Positions 43,822 through 52,506 of a stretch of 64,000 bases of DNA are shown here, piece by piece (positions within the stretch are counted from its first letter, which is position 1; every line of letters begins with the position of its first letter). Source of the stretch: Nocardioides sp. NBC_00368 (GTDB lineage: Bacteria; Actinomycetota; Actinomycetes; Propionibacteriales; Nocardioidaceae); the NCBI RefSeq assembly GCF_036090055.1, contig NZ_CP107970.1, positions 4,032,501 through 4,096,500 of the forward strand. The letters are read 5' to 3'. A program made the position numbers and the translations under genes. Under the pieces are notes generated by a model. It was not told the DNA's origin. It searched no databases and saw only the letters and a list, made by a program, of their open reading frames with translations.

Positions 43822-44417
43822 CGCAGCTCTCTTTCCAGGACCTCGGCCCAGTGATCGAGGATCCGCTCGCGTCGGGCGGCGTCGTCGGTAATCGTGTCAG
43901 CCAGAGCCAGGCCGCGGACGAGATCGAGCGTGGCCTGCACGAGCTCGCGTACCCCCGGCTTCTTCTCGTCCACGCCGAGCAGCTCGACGGTGGCCCGGTG
44001 GAGCTCGCGACCGATCCGCTGCTCGAGCGGACCCACCGCCGCAGCCAGCTGCTCGTCGGTGCGTGCCGCCACCCACAGCTCCAGGGCCGCGGCGAAGACC
44101 GGCGAGGTGACCTGCTCGGCGAGCATGGCGAGCACGTGCCGCGTACGCTGCCCGCCCTCCGGGAGCGCTCCGGCCGCCTCCTTCAGCGCCTCGCCGCGGG
44201 CTTCGGTGATGTGCTCGACCGCCGCCACGACCAGGTCGTTCTTGGCCGGGAAGTGGTGCAGCTGCGCACCGCGAGAGACCCCGGCGCGCTGGGAGACGAG
44301 CGTCGTCGAGGTGCCGGCGAAGCCGCGCTCGGCCAGCAGCTCGACGGTGGCATCGAGGAGGCGCGCCCGCATCGCGCGGGTGCGCTCCTCCTGGGGTACG
44401 CGGGTGGCCTGGCTCAC
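43818..44417 (-). CDS. TetR-family regulator, first gene of the atuA operon
   Basis: A 199-residue repressor. The HTH reads LLDATVELLAERGFAGTSTTLVSQRAGVSRGAQLHHFPAKNDLVVAAVEH; the C-terminal helical domain, which would bind an acyl-CoA or related ligand, follows. A perfect 7-bp inverted repeat at 44447-44464, 30 bp upstream of ATG 44417, is the likely autoregulatory operator. As the gene overlaps TIGR03084, the regulator is made with the enzymes it controls. Confidence 0.9.
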   Translation of the reverse strand: MSQATRVPQEERTRAMRARLLDATVELLAERGFAGTSTTLVSQRAGVSRGAQLHHFPAKNDLVVAAVEHITEARGEALKEAAGALPEGGQRTRHVLAMLAEQVTSPVFAAALELWVAARTDEQLAAAVGPLEQRIGRELHRATVELLGVDEKKPGVRELVQATLDLVRGLALADTITDDAARRERILDHWAEVLERELR

Positions 44418-44446
44418 AGACAGGCACTCTTCCGTGCCAGAAACAA

Positions 44447-44464
44447 ACAGTCAACCCTGACTGT
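44447..44464. promoter_or_regulatory. Probable TetR operator of the atuA operon
   Basis: ACAGTCA-ACCC-TGACTGT is a perfect 7-bp inverted repeat with a 4-bp spacer, next to TATATT. It lies between the TetR start and the divergent VOC gene, 30 bp and 68 bp from each start codon. Confidence 0.6.
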
Positions 44465-44531
44465 ATATTTCTGAGATGGCGTCGCGACAGGCGGAAGCAG
44501 AACGTCCGGAACCGGTCCTAACGTCGGGTCC

Positions 44532-44891
44532 ATGGCTATCGCACGCAATCCGCAATGGGTCATCGACTGCCCCGACCCGGCAGCCCTGGCCACCTTCTAC
44601 GCAAAGCTGTTCGACTGGGAGACCAAGGTCGACGACGACGGCAGCTGGGCCGAGGCCTGGGGCGAGGGCGGCGCCCTCAACTTCCAGGCGGTCGAGGACT
44701 ACCGCGCGCCGAAGTGGCCCTCGCAGGACGTACCCCAGCAGTCCCACCTCGACGTCATGGTCGACGACCTCGACGCCGCCGAGGCGGCCACCATCGCCCT
44801 CGGCGCCACCAAGCACGAGGTCCAGCCCGGCAAGACCTTCCGCGTCTTCCTCGACCCCGCCGGCCACCCCTTCTGCCTCTGCCAGGCCTGA
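44532..44891 (+). CDS. VOC-family protein (CFP32-like half)
   Basis: A 119-residue single VOC domain. It opens RNPQWVIDCPDPAALATFYAKLFDWE, the family's first beta-alpha unit with a Tyr-x-x-x-Phe-Trp turn, continues with SHLDVMVDDLDAAEAATIALGATK and ends VFLDPAGHPFCLCQA, which resembles the end of actinobacterial CFP32-like proteins. VOC proteins of this type bind metals or small toxic molecules. Start ATG 44532. It is divergent from the TetR gene and convergent with the ABC permease gene across a very long palindrome. Confidence 0.82.
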   Translation: MAIARNPQWVIDCPDPAALATFYAKLFDWETKVDDDGSWAEAWGEGGALNFQAVEDYRAPKWPSQDVPQQSHLDVMVDDLDAAEAATIALGATKHEVQPGKTFRVFLDPAGHPFCLCQA

Positions 44892-44915
44892 CAAGCCCCG
44901 CCGAGTCGGTAGAAG

Positions 44916-44989
44916 TGGCGAGCCGAGAATGTAGTTGTGGGCGACGAAACTCGAGTTTCGTCGCCCACAACTAAGGATTCGGCTCGCCA
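44916..44989. terminator. 74-bp near-perfect palindrome containing a 42-bp loopless palindrome
   Basis: The core 44932-44973 is a perfect 42-bp palindrome with no loop (arms beginning TAGTTGTGGGCGACG, centre AACTCGAGTT). Outer arms TGGCGAGCCGA at 44916-44926 and TCGGCTCGCCA at 44979-44989 extend it. It separates the convergent VOC and permease genes and would act as a terminator for both; the lack of a loop and length are unusual and could allow cruciform formation. Confidence 0.8.
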
Positions 44990-44996
44990 GAAGTCC

Positions 44997-47669
44997 CTAT
45001 TCGACGCGGGCGACCATCGGGAGCCGGCCGCGGGTGGTGACCGCGACGATGAGCGCGATCAGCAGCGGCAGTCCGACGACCACGATCCCGACCAGATCCC
45101 AGGGGATCTCGAGGTAGTGCGCGGCGACGCTGTCACGCTCCGGCCAGCCTTCGGTGGTGATCGGATAGCTGATCGCGATGCCGGGCACGAAGCCGATCAG
45201 CGCGCCCGGAATCGCCCCGAGCAGCGCCACGACCAGGGCGTACGAGGCAGCGACCCCGCGCCGCGTACGCGTCCTGGCACCGACCGCCGAGAGGGTCGCC
45301 AGGTCTGGGCGGGCGTCGTTGATCGCGAGGTGGGTCGCGGTCAGCGCGCCGCCGATCATCAGCACGGACCCCAGGGTGACCAGGAGGATCCAGACGATCA
45401 CGACGGAGTCCCTCTCCACATAGCCGCGCTCGACCAGGATCGTCGTGGAGAACTGGCCGGCGGCGAGGGCCTCGTCGAGATCGGTCTCGGCCTCGGCGCT
45501 GAGCCGGGCGTTCTCGACGTAGAGGCCCGTGACCTGCGGTTCGACACGGAGCTTCTCGGCCATCGCGGGCGTCACGACCGCGTACGCAGGCGCGGCCCGC
45601 TCACCCACGTCCAGATAGGTCGCCGGCACCTCGACGGTGGCGACGTCACGGTCCTCGCCGTCCTCCTCCGACCACTCCCTGACGACCAGGTGCGCGGATC
45701 GCGAGGACAGCAGCTTGTCGTCGGTGGTGAACACCACCGCTCCGGAGGACCGCAGCGTCTCGGCAGCGGTGGCGGCGTCACGCTCGGACAGCGATCGCGC
45801 CACCACCGGCGGGAGGCTCCCGTCGGCGCCGGCGACGATGAGGTCGCCGAACTCGCCCAAGGTGGTGTCGAGCGAGACCATCGCGCCGTCGCCGCTCTCG
45901 ACGGCGACATAGCGTCCGTCGTCGTCGACCACCGCGCTGGATGTCGGTGTGGCCGTCGCCCCGGGGATGGCCTTCTCGACCTGCGCGGCGATGCTCTTCC
46001 ACCGCGCCGCCGACTCGTCGGCATCGGTCTCGTCCTCGGTCTCGCTGTGTCGCGGATGCACCACGGCGTCGCCGATCGCGAAGGCAGGCAGATAGCTCTC
46101 CTCGTTCTGCTCCTGATCGCTGCTGAACGCGATCCCGAGCGTGACCACCCCGACCACCGTCACCGCGATCGCCCCGGCGGCAGGCACCGTCCGGGTGCGG
46201 TGCCGGTCGGCGTCGCGCGTCGCGAAGCGGATGACCAGCGGCATCCGGGCGCTCGACCGAGCCGCCAGCGAGACGAGGACCGGCAGGATGAACAACAGCC
46301 CGGCCACGCAGAGCAGCACGCCGAAGGCGATCGGGATGCCGCTGAGTGCGTTCCGCGTGCCGAACGCCGCGGCTGCGATCCCGGCTGCGATCAGCACGAG
46401 GCCGATGAGCGGCGACCGGCGCGAGGGCAGGCTTTCGGAGCGCCGCCCGGCCAGCACGCTGACGACGTTCTGCCGCGAGGCGATCCAGGCCGGCACGATC
46501 GCCGCGCAGATCGCGGCCGCGAACCCGATGACGGCGACCGCCAGGACCTGCAGCCACGGCACCTCGAACGGGCCGAACCAGGCCGAGACCTGATCCTGGG
46601 CGAGCGGCTGGAGCAGCCGCGCCAGCCCGACCCCGAGCACGGCGCCGATGACCGCCGCCACCGCACCGATGACGATCGCCATCCCGAGCAGGACGCGCCG
46701 CGACTGGCGCGCGGTCCCTCCCGAGGCCGCGATCAGCGCGAGGTCACGCGCCTGGCGCCGGGCCGCGACCGCGAACGCCGGCCCGGCCAACAGGACCACC
46801 TCGAGGATCACCATGACCACGATGAGGACGATGACCACGACCTCGGAGGGGTCCGGGACGCCCATCGGCGGACGGATGTCCTTGTCGGCCGCGAGCGCGG
46901 CGGGCGACGGGTCCAGGACGACCGAGCGCGAGAGCACGAAGGCGCCCGCCGCGTTCAGGTCCTCGATGTCGGACCAGGTCACCGGCGCGCCGCCGACCAG
47001 CCAGGTCGAGCGGTCACCGGCGTAGTCGACCGGAAGGTCGGGCCCGGCAACGAAGGCGTCGTTGCGTACGGTCGACGACTCGACGACGCCGACGACCTTG
47101 CGGACCTCGTCGAGGTCGCCGTTCGGGATCTGCAGCTCCTCGCCGATACCGGGTCCCCGGAAGGCAAGGGTCGAGTTGACCACGACCTCGTCCGGCCCCT
47201 GAGGCAGGCGGCCTTCGGTCAGCCGCGTCAGCCCGGCGGCGAGCGGGTCGTTCAGATCCGTCTCCAGACCGCTGACCCAGGTGACCCCCTTGTCCGTGCG
47301 TACGTCGAAGGTCCGGTCCATCACCTCGAGCATCGGGCGCTCCCCGATGACCGCCTTGACGCCCGCCGCGTCGAGCGGGTCGGCATCGGAGTCCTCGAGC
47401 CACTCGGACGCGTTCTCGGGGTCGATCCCCTGCCGGACCGCGCCGGCCGCCTGGACGTCGATGCTGGCCGCGGCCGCGGTGCCGAGGCGGCGATCGAGGC
47501 CTTCGACGGTGTCGACGTCATAGGTCTGGTACGTCACCGCGACCGCGGTCACGCCCGCCACCGGCAGCGCGATCATCAGGACGACCAGCAGGCTGCGCCA
47601 CTTCGCCCGCCAGGCCTCGCGCTGCCCGATACGAAGCGCGAGGCGCCATCCGCCGAGACCCGAGCTCAT
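44997..47669 (-). CDS. FtsX/MacB-like ABC permease
   Basis: An 890-residue permease with at least eight helices. The N-terminal helix is SLLVVLMIALPVAGVTAVAV; a large extracytoplasmic domain follows, then FtsX-type three-helix units around residues 290-360 (VIVLIVVMVILEVVLLAGPAFAVAARRQARDLALIAASG, the conserved A-x-x-A-A-S-G-G coupling helix). A second set lies at the C-terminus (LLVTLGSVLMIGGALTATHLAINDARPDLATLSAVGARTRTRR). These mechanotransmission-type permeases export lipoproteins or peptides. Start ATG 47669 overlaps the ATPase gene by ATGA. Confidence 0.88.
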   Translation of the reverse strand: MSSGLGGWRLALRIGQREAWRAKWRSLLVVLMIALPVAGVTAVAVTYQTYDVDTVEGLDRRLGTAAAASIDVQAAGAVRQGIDPENASEWLEDSDADPLDAAGVKAVIGERPMLEVMDRTFDVRTDKGVTWVSGLETDLNDPLAAGLTRLTEGRLPQGPDEVVVNSTLAFRGPGIGEELQIPNGDLDEVRKVVGVVESSTVRNDAFVAGPDLPVDYAGDRSTWLVGGAPVTWSDIEDLNAAGAFVLSRSVVLDPSPAALAADKDIRPPMGVPDPSEVVVIVLIVVMVILEVVLLAGPAFAVAARRQARDLALIAASGGTARQSRRVLLGMAIVIGAVAAVIGAVLGVGLARLLQPLAQDQVSAWFGPFEVPWLQVLAVAVIGFAAAICAAIVPAWIASRQNVVSVLAGRRSESLPSRRSPLIGLVLIAAGIAAAAFGTRNALSGIPIAFGVLLCVAGLLFILPVLVSLAARSSARMPLVIRFATRDADRHRTRTVPAAGAIAVTVVGVVTLGIAFSSDQEQNEESYLPAFAIGDAVVHPRHSETEDETDADESAARWKSIAAQVEKAIPGATATPTSSAVVDDDGRYVAVESGDGAMVSLDTTLGEFGDLIVAGADGSLPPVVARSLSERDAATAAETLRSSGAVVFTTDDKLLSSRSAHLVVREWSEEDGEDRDVATVEVPATYLDVGERAAPAYAVVTPAMAEKLRVEPQVTGLYVENARLSAEAETDLDEALAAGQFSTTILVERGYVERDSVVIVWILLVTLGSVLMIGGALTATHLAINDARPDLATLSAVGARTRTRRGVAASYALVVALLGAIPGALIGFVPGIAISYPITTEGWPERDSVAAHYLEIPWDLVGIVVVGLPLLIALIVAVTTRGRLPMVARVE

Positions 47670-48388
47670 GCCTCCACCTCGTCAGCGAACACCGTGCTCG
47701 GCGTCTCGCCGGCCTCGTCGACGACGAGCCCGTCGCGCACGTAGATGACCCGGTCGGCCCAGCTGGCGTAGCGCGGCTCGTGGGTCACGAGCACGCCGGC
47801 CGCACCCGCGTCGCAGCGCGCGCGGATCAGCTTGAGGATGTCCTCGCCGGTCTCGGTGTCGAGGGCCCCGGTCGGCTCGTCGGCCAGGATCAGGCGGCGT
47901 TCACCGACGATCGCACGGGCGATCGCGATCCGCTGCCGCTGGCCACCCGACATCTCGTCGGGGAACCGGTCGGCGAAACCGTCGAGCCCGACCTCCTCGA
48001 GGGCCGTCCTCGCCGCCGACCGCGCCGAGCGGCGACCGGCGCCGTCGAGCTCCAAGGGCAGCGCGACGTTCTCGGCGGCAGTCAGGGCCGGGATCAGGTT
48101 GAAGTCCTGGAACACATAGCCGATCGACGTACGCCGCAGCTTGGCGCGCCCGCTGATCCCGGCCTCGCCGAGGTCCTGGCCGTCGACCGTCACCGACCCA
48201 GAGGTCGGCGAGTCGAGGCCACCGGCGATCGTCAGCAGCGACGACTTCCCGGAGCCGCTCGGCCCCATGATGGCGACCAGCTCACCGGCGTACGCTGCAA
48301 GGCTGACGCCGCGCAGGGCGTGGACCTCGGCAGCGCCGGTGCCGTGGACGCGGCTCACATCGGTGAGCCGGAGGACGGGTTCACTCAT
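47666..48388 (-). CDS. LolD/MacB-like ABC ATPase
   Basis: A 240-residue ATPase. Walker A is IMGPSGSGKSSLLTIAGGL, Q-loop YVFQDFNLIPALTAAENVALPLELDG, signature MSGGQRQRIAIARAI, Walker B LILADEPTGALDTETG, and switch His VLVTHEPRYASW. The sequence is the LolD/MacB type that pairs with FtsX permeases. ATG 48388 is chosen; the upstream in-frame extension overlaps the 49-residue gene. Its start overlaps that gene's stop by 8 bp and its stop overlaps the permease start by 4 bp. Confidence 0.9.
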   Translation of the reverse strand: MSEPVLRLTDVSRVHGTGAAEVHALRGVSLAAYAGELVAIMGPSGSGKSSLLTIAGGLDSPTSGSVTVDGQDLGEAGISGRAKLRRTSIGYVFQDFNLIPALTAAENVALPLELDGAGRRSARSAARTALEEVGLDGFADRFPDEMSGGQRQRIAIARAIVGERRLILADEPTGALDTETGEDILKLIRARCDAGAAGVLVTHEPRYASWADRVIYVRDGLVVDEAGETPSTVFADEVEA

Positions 48389-48530
48389 CGGTGGACTCCT
48401 TGGTCGTGGTGGTGCCCGGCCTGGCGGGCGTTGCATGGGTGCGGCGGCTCAGCCGCTCGCGGGCGTCGGCGAGCCAGCGGTCCTGGTCGTGGCTGAGGCG
48501 GCGCAGGTCGTGGGCGAGTGCGGCATTCAT
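48381..48530 (-). CDS. 49-residue protein between padR-like and ABC genes
   Basis: A 49-residue basic protein: MNAALAHDLRRLSHDQDRWL, then a charged helix and a Thr-rich tail. The ATG at 48530 overlaps the padR-like stop as ATGA, and its stop overlaps the ATPase start by 8 bp, so it is translationally coupled to both neighbours, which strongly supports expression. It has no membrane segment. It might be a small adaptor of the ABC system, or only a coupling peptide that links padR translation to the exporter. No family is recognised. Confidence 0.6.
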   Translation of the reverse strand: MNAALAHDLRRLSHDQDRWLADARERLSRRTHATPARPGTTTTKESTDE

Positions 48531-49078
48531 CGGTCCCCTCCTTCGACGGGCTCCGGAGCGGTGCTCGACGCGGCCGCCCGGCGGAGCCGGGCCTCGCAGT
48601 GGTCGAGCCAGCGGATCTCGGCCTCGGCCGCGAAGACGAGCCGGTCGAGGACCAGCCCTCCGGCGAGGTCGTCCCCCGCACCGGACCGCGACTGGCGCCG
48701 GTACCCCTGGAGCGCCTGCATCGTCGCGTTGCGCTGCTGCTGGACGACCTTGCCGACGTCCACGCTCGGCACCGCGACCGCGACCGCGAGCTTGATCGCG
48801 AGCTCGTCGCGCTGTGGCTGCGTACGCTCCACGGGGGTGTCGAACCACCCCTTGACCTCGACCTTGCCGGCCTCGGTCAGCTGATAGAGGGACCGTCCCT
48901 CCGCGTCGGTCCCTCCGGCCTCGACGAGGCCGTCACGCTCGAGTCGCGACAGGGTCGTATAGACCTGCCCGACGTTCAGCGGCCAGCTGGCGCCGGTGCG
49001 CTGCTCGAACTCGGCGCGCAGCTCATAGCCGTAGCGCGGCTTCTCCAGCAGCGCCAGCAGTGCGTGCTTCACGGACAC
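48527..49078 (-). CDS. PadR-family regulator of the FtsX-type ABC operon
   Basis: A 183-residue PadR repressor with N-terminal wHTH (KHALLALLEKPRYGYELRAEFEQRTGASWPLNVGQVYTTLSRLERDGLV, then YQLTEAGKVEVKGWF) and a long C-terminal helical dimerisation arm (about residues 95-165). The C-terminal EPVEGGD is encoded by a copy of the dispersed repeat core TCGACRGGCTC. Start GTG 49078. It heads the operon padR-49aa-ATPase-permease. A short AT-rich repeat region upstream is the likely operator. Confidence 0.88.
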   Translation of the reverse strand: MSVKHALLALLEKPRYGYELRAEFEQRTGASWPLNVGQVYTTLSRLERDGLVEAGGTDAEGRSLYQLTEAGKVEVKGWFDTPVERTQPQRDELAIKLAVAVAVPSVDVGKVVQQQRNATMQALQGYRRQSRSGAGDDLAGGLVLDRLVFAAEAEIRWLDHCEARLRRAAASSTAPEPVEGGDR

Positions 49079-49099
49079 TCGATCACCTCCCTAGTTACT

Positions 49100-49120
49100 G
49101 AGTATGTATATACCGAGTAT
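49100..49120. promoter_or_regulatory. Probable PadR operator before the ABC operon
   Basis: Two GAGTAT direct repeats (49100-49105 and 49115-49120) flank the palindrome GTATATAC at 49106-49113 in an AT-rich stretch 22 bp upstream of the padR-like start. The arrangement resembles PadR/LmrR sites, which use short AT-rich inverted elements. Confidence 0.45.
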
Positions 49121-49260
49121 GCACCGGGTCGCAAGTCGCGAAAATACGGGCGACGGCACCTGCGCCTGCCTGGGAGACTGCTGGCCGCTGGTTCGGGCCG
49201 GCGGTCTTTTGTCGGCCCGTGAAACTCCTCCGGGCCGCTCCCACTCCCGAAGGAGTCGAA

Positions 49261-52077
49261 GTGTCAGCTCGTAGACGCGTCGTCGCCCTGACTGCGACCG
49301 CACTTGCCCTCGGCGGGCTGAGCGTCATTCCGATGGCCCCGCCCGCCTCCGCCGAACCCGACCCGGTCGCGACCTACCAGGACCGTGCCGACGTCCCACT
49401 CACCATCCATCGCACCACCGACGGCATCGCCGACTTCATCGGATCGAAGACCGAGGCCGTCGACCCGCTGGGGGCCACCGTCAAGCCCGCCAAGGCGGCT
49501 CGGACCCACCTCGACCGCGCCGCCGAGGCGCTGGGCACCGACAAGAAGGACCTGCGCGAGGCGTCGACCAGCAAGGCCGTCGGCGGCGGGTCGGTGACCA
49601 GGTTCGAGCAGTACGTCGAGGGCCTCCCGGTCCTCGGCGGCGAGGTCGTCGTCGGGCTGGACAGGGACCGCGGCCTCACCTCCGCGGCCACCAACCTCTC
49701 CGAAGCCACGAATGTCGCCGGGCCCGACGAGTCCGTGCGCACGAAGGCCGAGGACGCGGCCAGGGCCGTGGTCGCCAAGGCCAATCACGGAGCCACCGGC
49801 CTCACCGTGAATGACGAGGGCGCCTGGCTCTACGACGACGACCTGATCAGCGGGCCGCGGATCGGCGAGACCAGCGTCTTCCGGTTCTCGGTGACCAACG
49901 GCTCCACCATCCGTGAGACCGTGCTCGCTCACGCCGGCACCGGCCGCGTACTCATGCACATCAACGAGATCGCCCATGCCAACCGCCGCGTCTGCGACAA
50001 CGCCAACGTCCGTGCCGCGGCGACCGGGTGCGCCGAGACGAGCTCGACGGTCAAGCGGCGCGAGGGCGACGCACCGTCCGGCATCGCCGATGTCGACAAG
50101 GCGTACGACATGCTCGGCGCGACCTCGGACCTCTACGCCTCGCTCGGGCTGGACCTGACCGAGGAGATCGGCTGGTCCAGCGGCGCCACCGCCAAGGCGA
50201 TCACCGCCACGACCCGCTACTGCGAGCCGACGGAGCCGGGCTACACGCCGCCGTGCCCGATGGACAACGCCTTCTGGAACGGTCAGCAGATCTACCTCGG
50301 CCAGGGCCTGGTGGTCGACGACATCGTCGGACACGAGCTGACCCACGGCGTGATCGAGCGCAGCTCGAACCTCTTCTACTGGTACGAGTCGGGCGCCATC
50401 AACGAGTCGATGGCCGACATCATGGGCGAGATCGTCGACCACCGCTACGCCACCCCCGGCGACTCGCCGACCGACTGGCGCCTCGGCGAGGACTCCTCCT
50501 TCGGCGCGATCCGCGATCTTGCCAACCCGACGGTGCACGACCAGCCCGACCGGATGACCAGCTCGCTGTGGGAGGCCGACGACCTCAGCTACTACGCCGA
50601 CGGCGGCGGGGTGCACACGAACAGCGGGGTCGGCAACAAGACGGCGTACCTGATCTCCCAGGGCGGCACCTTCAACGGCCGCACCATCACCGGCATCGAC
50701 GCCGGTGACCCGACCCTGCAGAAGACCGCGACGCTCTACCTCTACGCCATCCAGCACCTCGTCTCCGGAAGCCAGTACGCGGACCTGCGCCGCACCCTCG
50801 CCAACGGCTGCTCGGCTCTGGTGGCCGCCGGCACCGCCGGCTTCACCGCAAACGACTGCACTCAGGTCAACCTCGCCACCGACGCGACCGAGCTGGCCAA
50901 GTCGCCCACGAAGGCGGGCGCGACCCGTCCCGCGGAGGCGCCCAACACCTGCCCCGCCGGGAGCACCGGCAAGGCCGCGGTGGCGACCCCGTCGCTCAGC
51001 CGCGGTGTGCTGTGGAACCCGGCACCCGACGCGGCGCAGGGCATCCCCGCGAACGACCGCGACGGCAACGGCTCCGACTTCGGCATGAACCCCGACCCGG
51101 AGACGTACGGCGACCCGACGGCCAGCGGCCTGACAACGGCCGCGATCAACGTGCCGGCAGGGAAGCGGACCTATCTCCGGTTCAGCCATTGGTACCTCTT
51201 CGAGTGGTACACCGGCAGCGACCCCGCCTACCCCACGCCCGAGTACTACGACGGCGGCGAGGCACGGTTACTGGTCAACGGCGTCGCGACCGCCATCCCG
51301 TCCACGGCCTGGGTGAACGGCCCGAAGCAGAAGCTGCTGCTCAACAGCCCCACCCGGCCGCTGACCGGCTTCGGTGGTGACTCCAACGGCTGGATGAGCT
51401 CTCGGGTCGACCTGTCCGCGTTTGCCGGCAAGACCGTCCAGTTCCAGTGGGTCGTACGCGGCGACAACGTCGGCTCGTTCATCGGCTGGTTCGTCGACGG
51501 GATCGAGCTCTACACCTGCAACCCGCTGACCATCGCGAGCACGGCGCCGCCGACGATCAGCGGCACCCCGCGGGTGGGCTACACCCTGACCGCGACGAAG
51601 GGCTCGTGGAGCCCGACGGCCACGTCGGTGAAGTACCAGTGGCTCAGGAACGGGGTCCCGATCTCGGGCGCCACCGCGTCGACCTACAAGCTCGCCGGCG
51701 CCGACCACACCAAGGAGATCCGGGTCCGAGTGACGGCGTACTCCTCGACATGGCCGGCCGCCAACCCAGGCGTCAGGGCGAGCGCAGCGACCGCGAGGAT
51801 CGCGGCCGGCTACCTCACCGCGGCCACGCCGACGATCGGCGGCACCCGCAGGGTCGGCTACCTGCTCACCGCCTACCCCGGCGCCTGGAAGCCCTCCGGG
51901 ATCACGTTCAGCTACCAGTGGCTGCGCAACGGCGTCGCGATCTCGGGCGCGACGGGGAAGACGTACCGCCTCCGGTCCGTCGACCGCGGTGACCGCATCC
52001 GCGTCCGGGTGACCGGCCGCAAGGCCGGCTACTACACCAAGACCGCCACCTCGGCGGCCACCAGCACCATCCGCTGA
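49261..52077 (+). CDS. Secreted M4-family (thermolysin-like) metalloprotease with Ig-like C-terminal repeats
   Basis: A 938-residue secreted protease. The signal peptide (ARRRVVALTATALALGGLSV, cut after PASA) leads to an FTP-type propeptide (about 40-230; FEQYVEGLPVLGGEVVV). The M4 catalytic domain has the zinc motif H358ELTH362 in VGHELTHGVIERSS and GAINESMADIMGE, with E382 as third ligand. After about residue 560 comes a CUB/MAM-like beta domain, then two Ig-like repeats of about 90 residues (TPRVGYTLTATKGSW..., TRRVGYLLTAYPGAW...), each with YQWLRNGV-ISGAT. GTG 49261 with AAGGAG upstream is favoured over 49219. Confidence 0.92.
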   Translation: MSARRRVVALTATALALGGLSVIPMAPPASAEPDPVATYQDRADVPLTIHRTTDGIADFIGSKTEAVDPLGATVKPAKAARTHLDRAAEALGTDKKDLREASTSKAVGGGSVTRFEQYVEGLPVLGGEVVVGLDRDRGLTSAATNLSEATNVAGPDESVRTKAEDAARAVVAKANHGATGLTVNDEGAWLYDDDLISGPRIGETSVFRFSVTNGSTIRETVLAHAGTGRVLMHINEIAHANRRVCDNANVRAAATGCAETSSTVKRREGDAPSGIADVDKAYDMLGATSDLYASLGLDLTEEIGWSSGATAKAITATTRYCEPTEPGYTPPCPMDNAFWNGQQIYLGQGLVVDDIVGHELTHGVIERSSNLFYWYESGAINESMADIMGEIVDHRYATPGDSPTDWRLGEDSSFGAIRDLANPTVHDQPDRMTSSLWEADDLSYYADGGGVHTNSGVGNKTAYLISQGGTFNGRTITGIDAGDPTLQKTATLYLYAIQHLVSGSQYADLRRTLANGCSALVAAGTAGFTANDCTQVNLATDATELAKSPTKAGATRPAEAPNTCPAGSTGKAAVATPSLSRGVLWNPAPDAAQGIPANDRDGNGSDFGMNPDPETYGDPTASGLTTAAINVPAGKRTYLRFSHWYLFEWYTGSDPAYPTPEYYDGGEARLLVNGVATAIPSTAWVNGPKQKLLLNSPTRPLTGFGGDSNGWMSSRVDLSAFAGKTVQFQWVVRGDNVGSFIGWFVDGIELYTCNPLTIASTAPPTISGTPRVGYTLTATKGSWSPTATSVKYQWLRNGVPISGATASTYKLAGADHTKEIRVRVTAYSSTWPAANPGVRASAATARIAAGYLTAATPTIGGTRRVGYLLTAYPGAWKPSGITFSYQWLRNGVAISGATGKTYRLRSVDRGDRIRVRVTGRKAGYYTKTATSAATSTIR

Positions 52078-52104
52078 CCCGGATCCGACCCGGCGACGGC
52101 GCGC

Positions 52105-52425
52105 TCAGTCGCCGTCGTCGAGTCGGCCGGGATGCAGCAACAGGTCGACCTCGTCGATGACCACCTCGGTCACGACGCCGGCCGCGAGGCCGTCGATCCG
52201 GATGCCCTCCAAGGTGCCGTAGAGGCCATCCGGTCCGGTCAGCCACTCGAGCACCTCGTGGAAGCCGGGGATCGCCACGGTCATCGAGTCGGAGGCGAGC
52301 CGGACGATCCGCCGGTGCCGGGTCACCACCAGGCACTCGCTGCGGCGGGCCCGCCGCAGCAGCGAGGCCACCACGAGGCCGATCGCGACCACCGCGATCA
52401 CCAGAACCGTCGCCGTCTCCCCCAT
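52105..52425 (-). CDS. Small membrane protein resembling the N-terminus of SPFH/stomatin
   Basis: A 106-residue protein with one N-terminal membrane helix (TATVLVIAVVAIGLVVASLLRRARRSE) and a short cytoplasmic domain (ECLVVTRHRRIVRLASDSMTVAIPGFHEVLEWL) that resembles the first strand and the I-P-G-F turn of SPFH/stomatin proteins, which normally continue 200 residues further. So it is either a miniature member or a separate small family. ATG 52425 is preferred; an in-frame start at 52473 would place the helix 32 residues in. It lies convergent with the M4 protease gene. Confidence 0.5.
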   Translation of the reverse strand: MGETATVLVIAVVAIGLVVASLLRRARRSECLVVTRHRRIVRLASDSMTVAIPGFHEVLEWLTGPDGLYGTLEGIRIDGLAAGVVTEVVIDEVDLLLHPGRLDDGD

Positions 52426-52506
52426 GGCCCGAGTCTTCTCGGCTCGGGCTCGATTCCGAATGGGCGCTGCCACCCATTCGTCCGAGCGCCTACGTCGCCG
52501 CAGATG

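Noticed and set aside
44937..47744. A 935-residue plus-strand reading frame opposite the ABC permease
   Set aside because: It is Arg/Asp-rich and without motifs; the minus strand encodes a clear FtsX-type permease with ATGA coupling to its ATPase.
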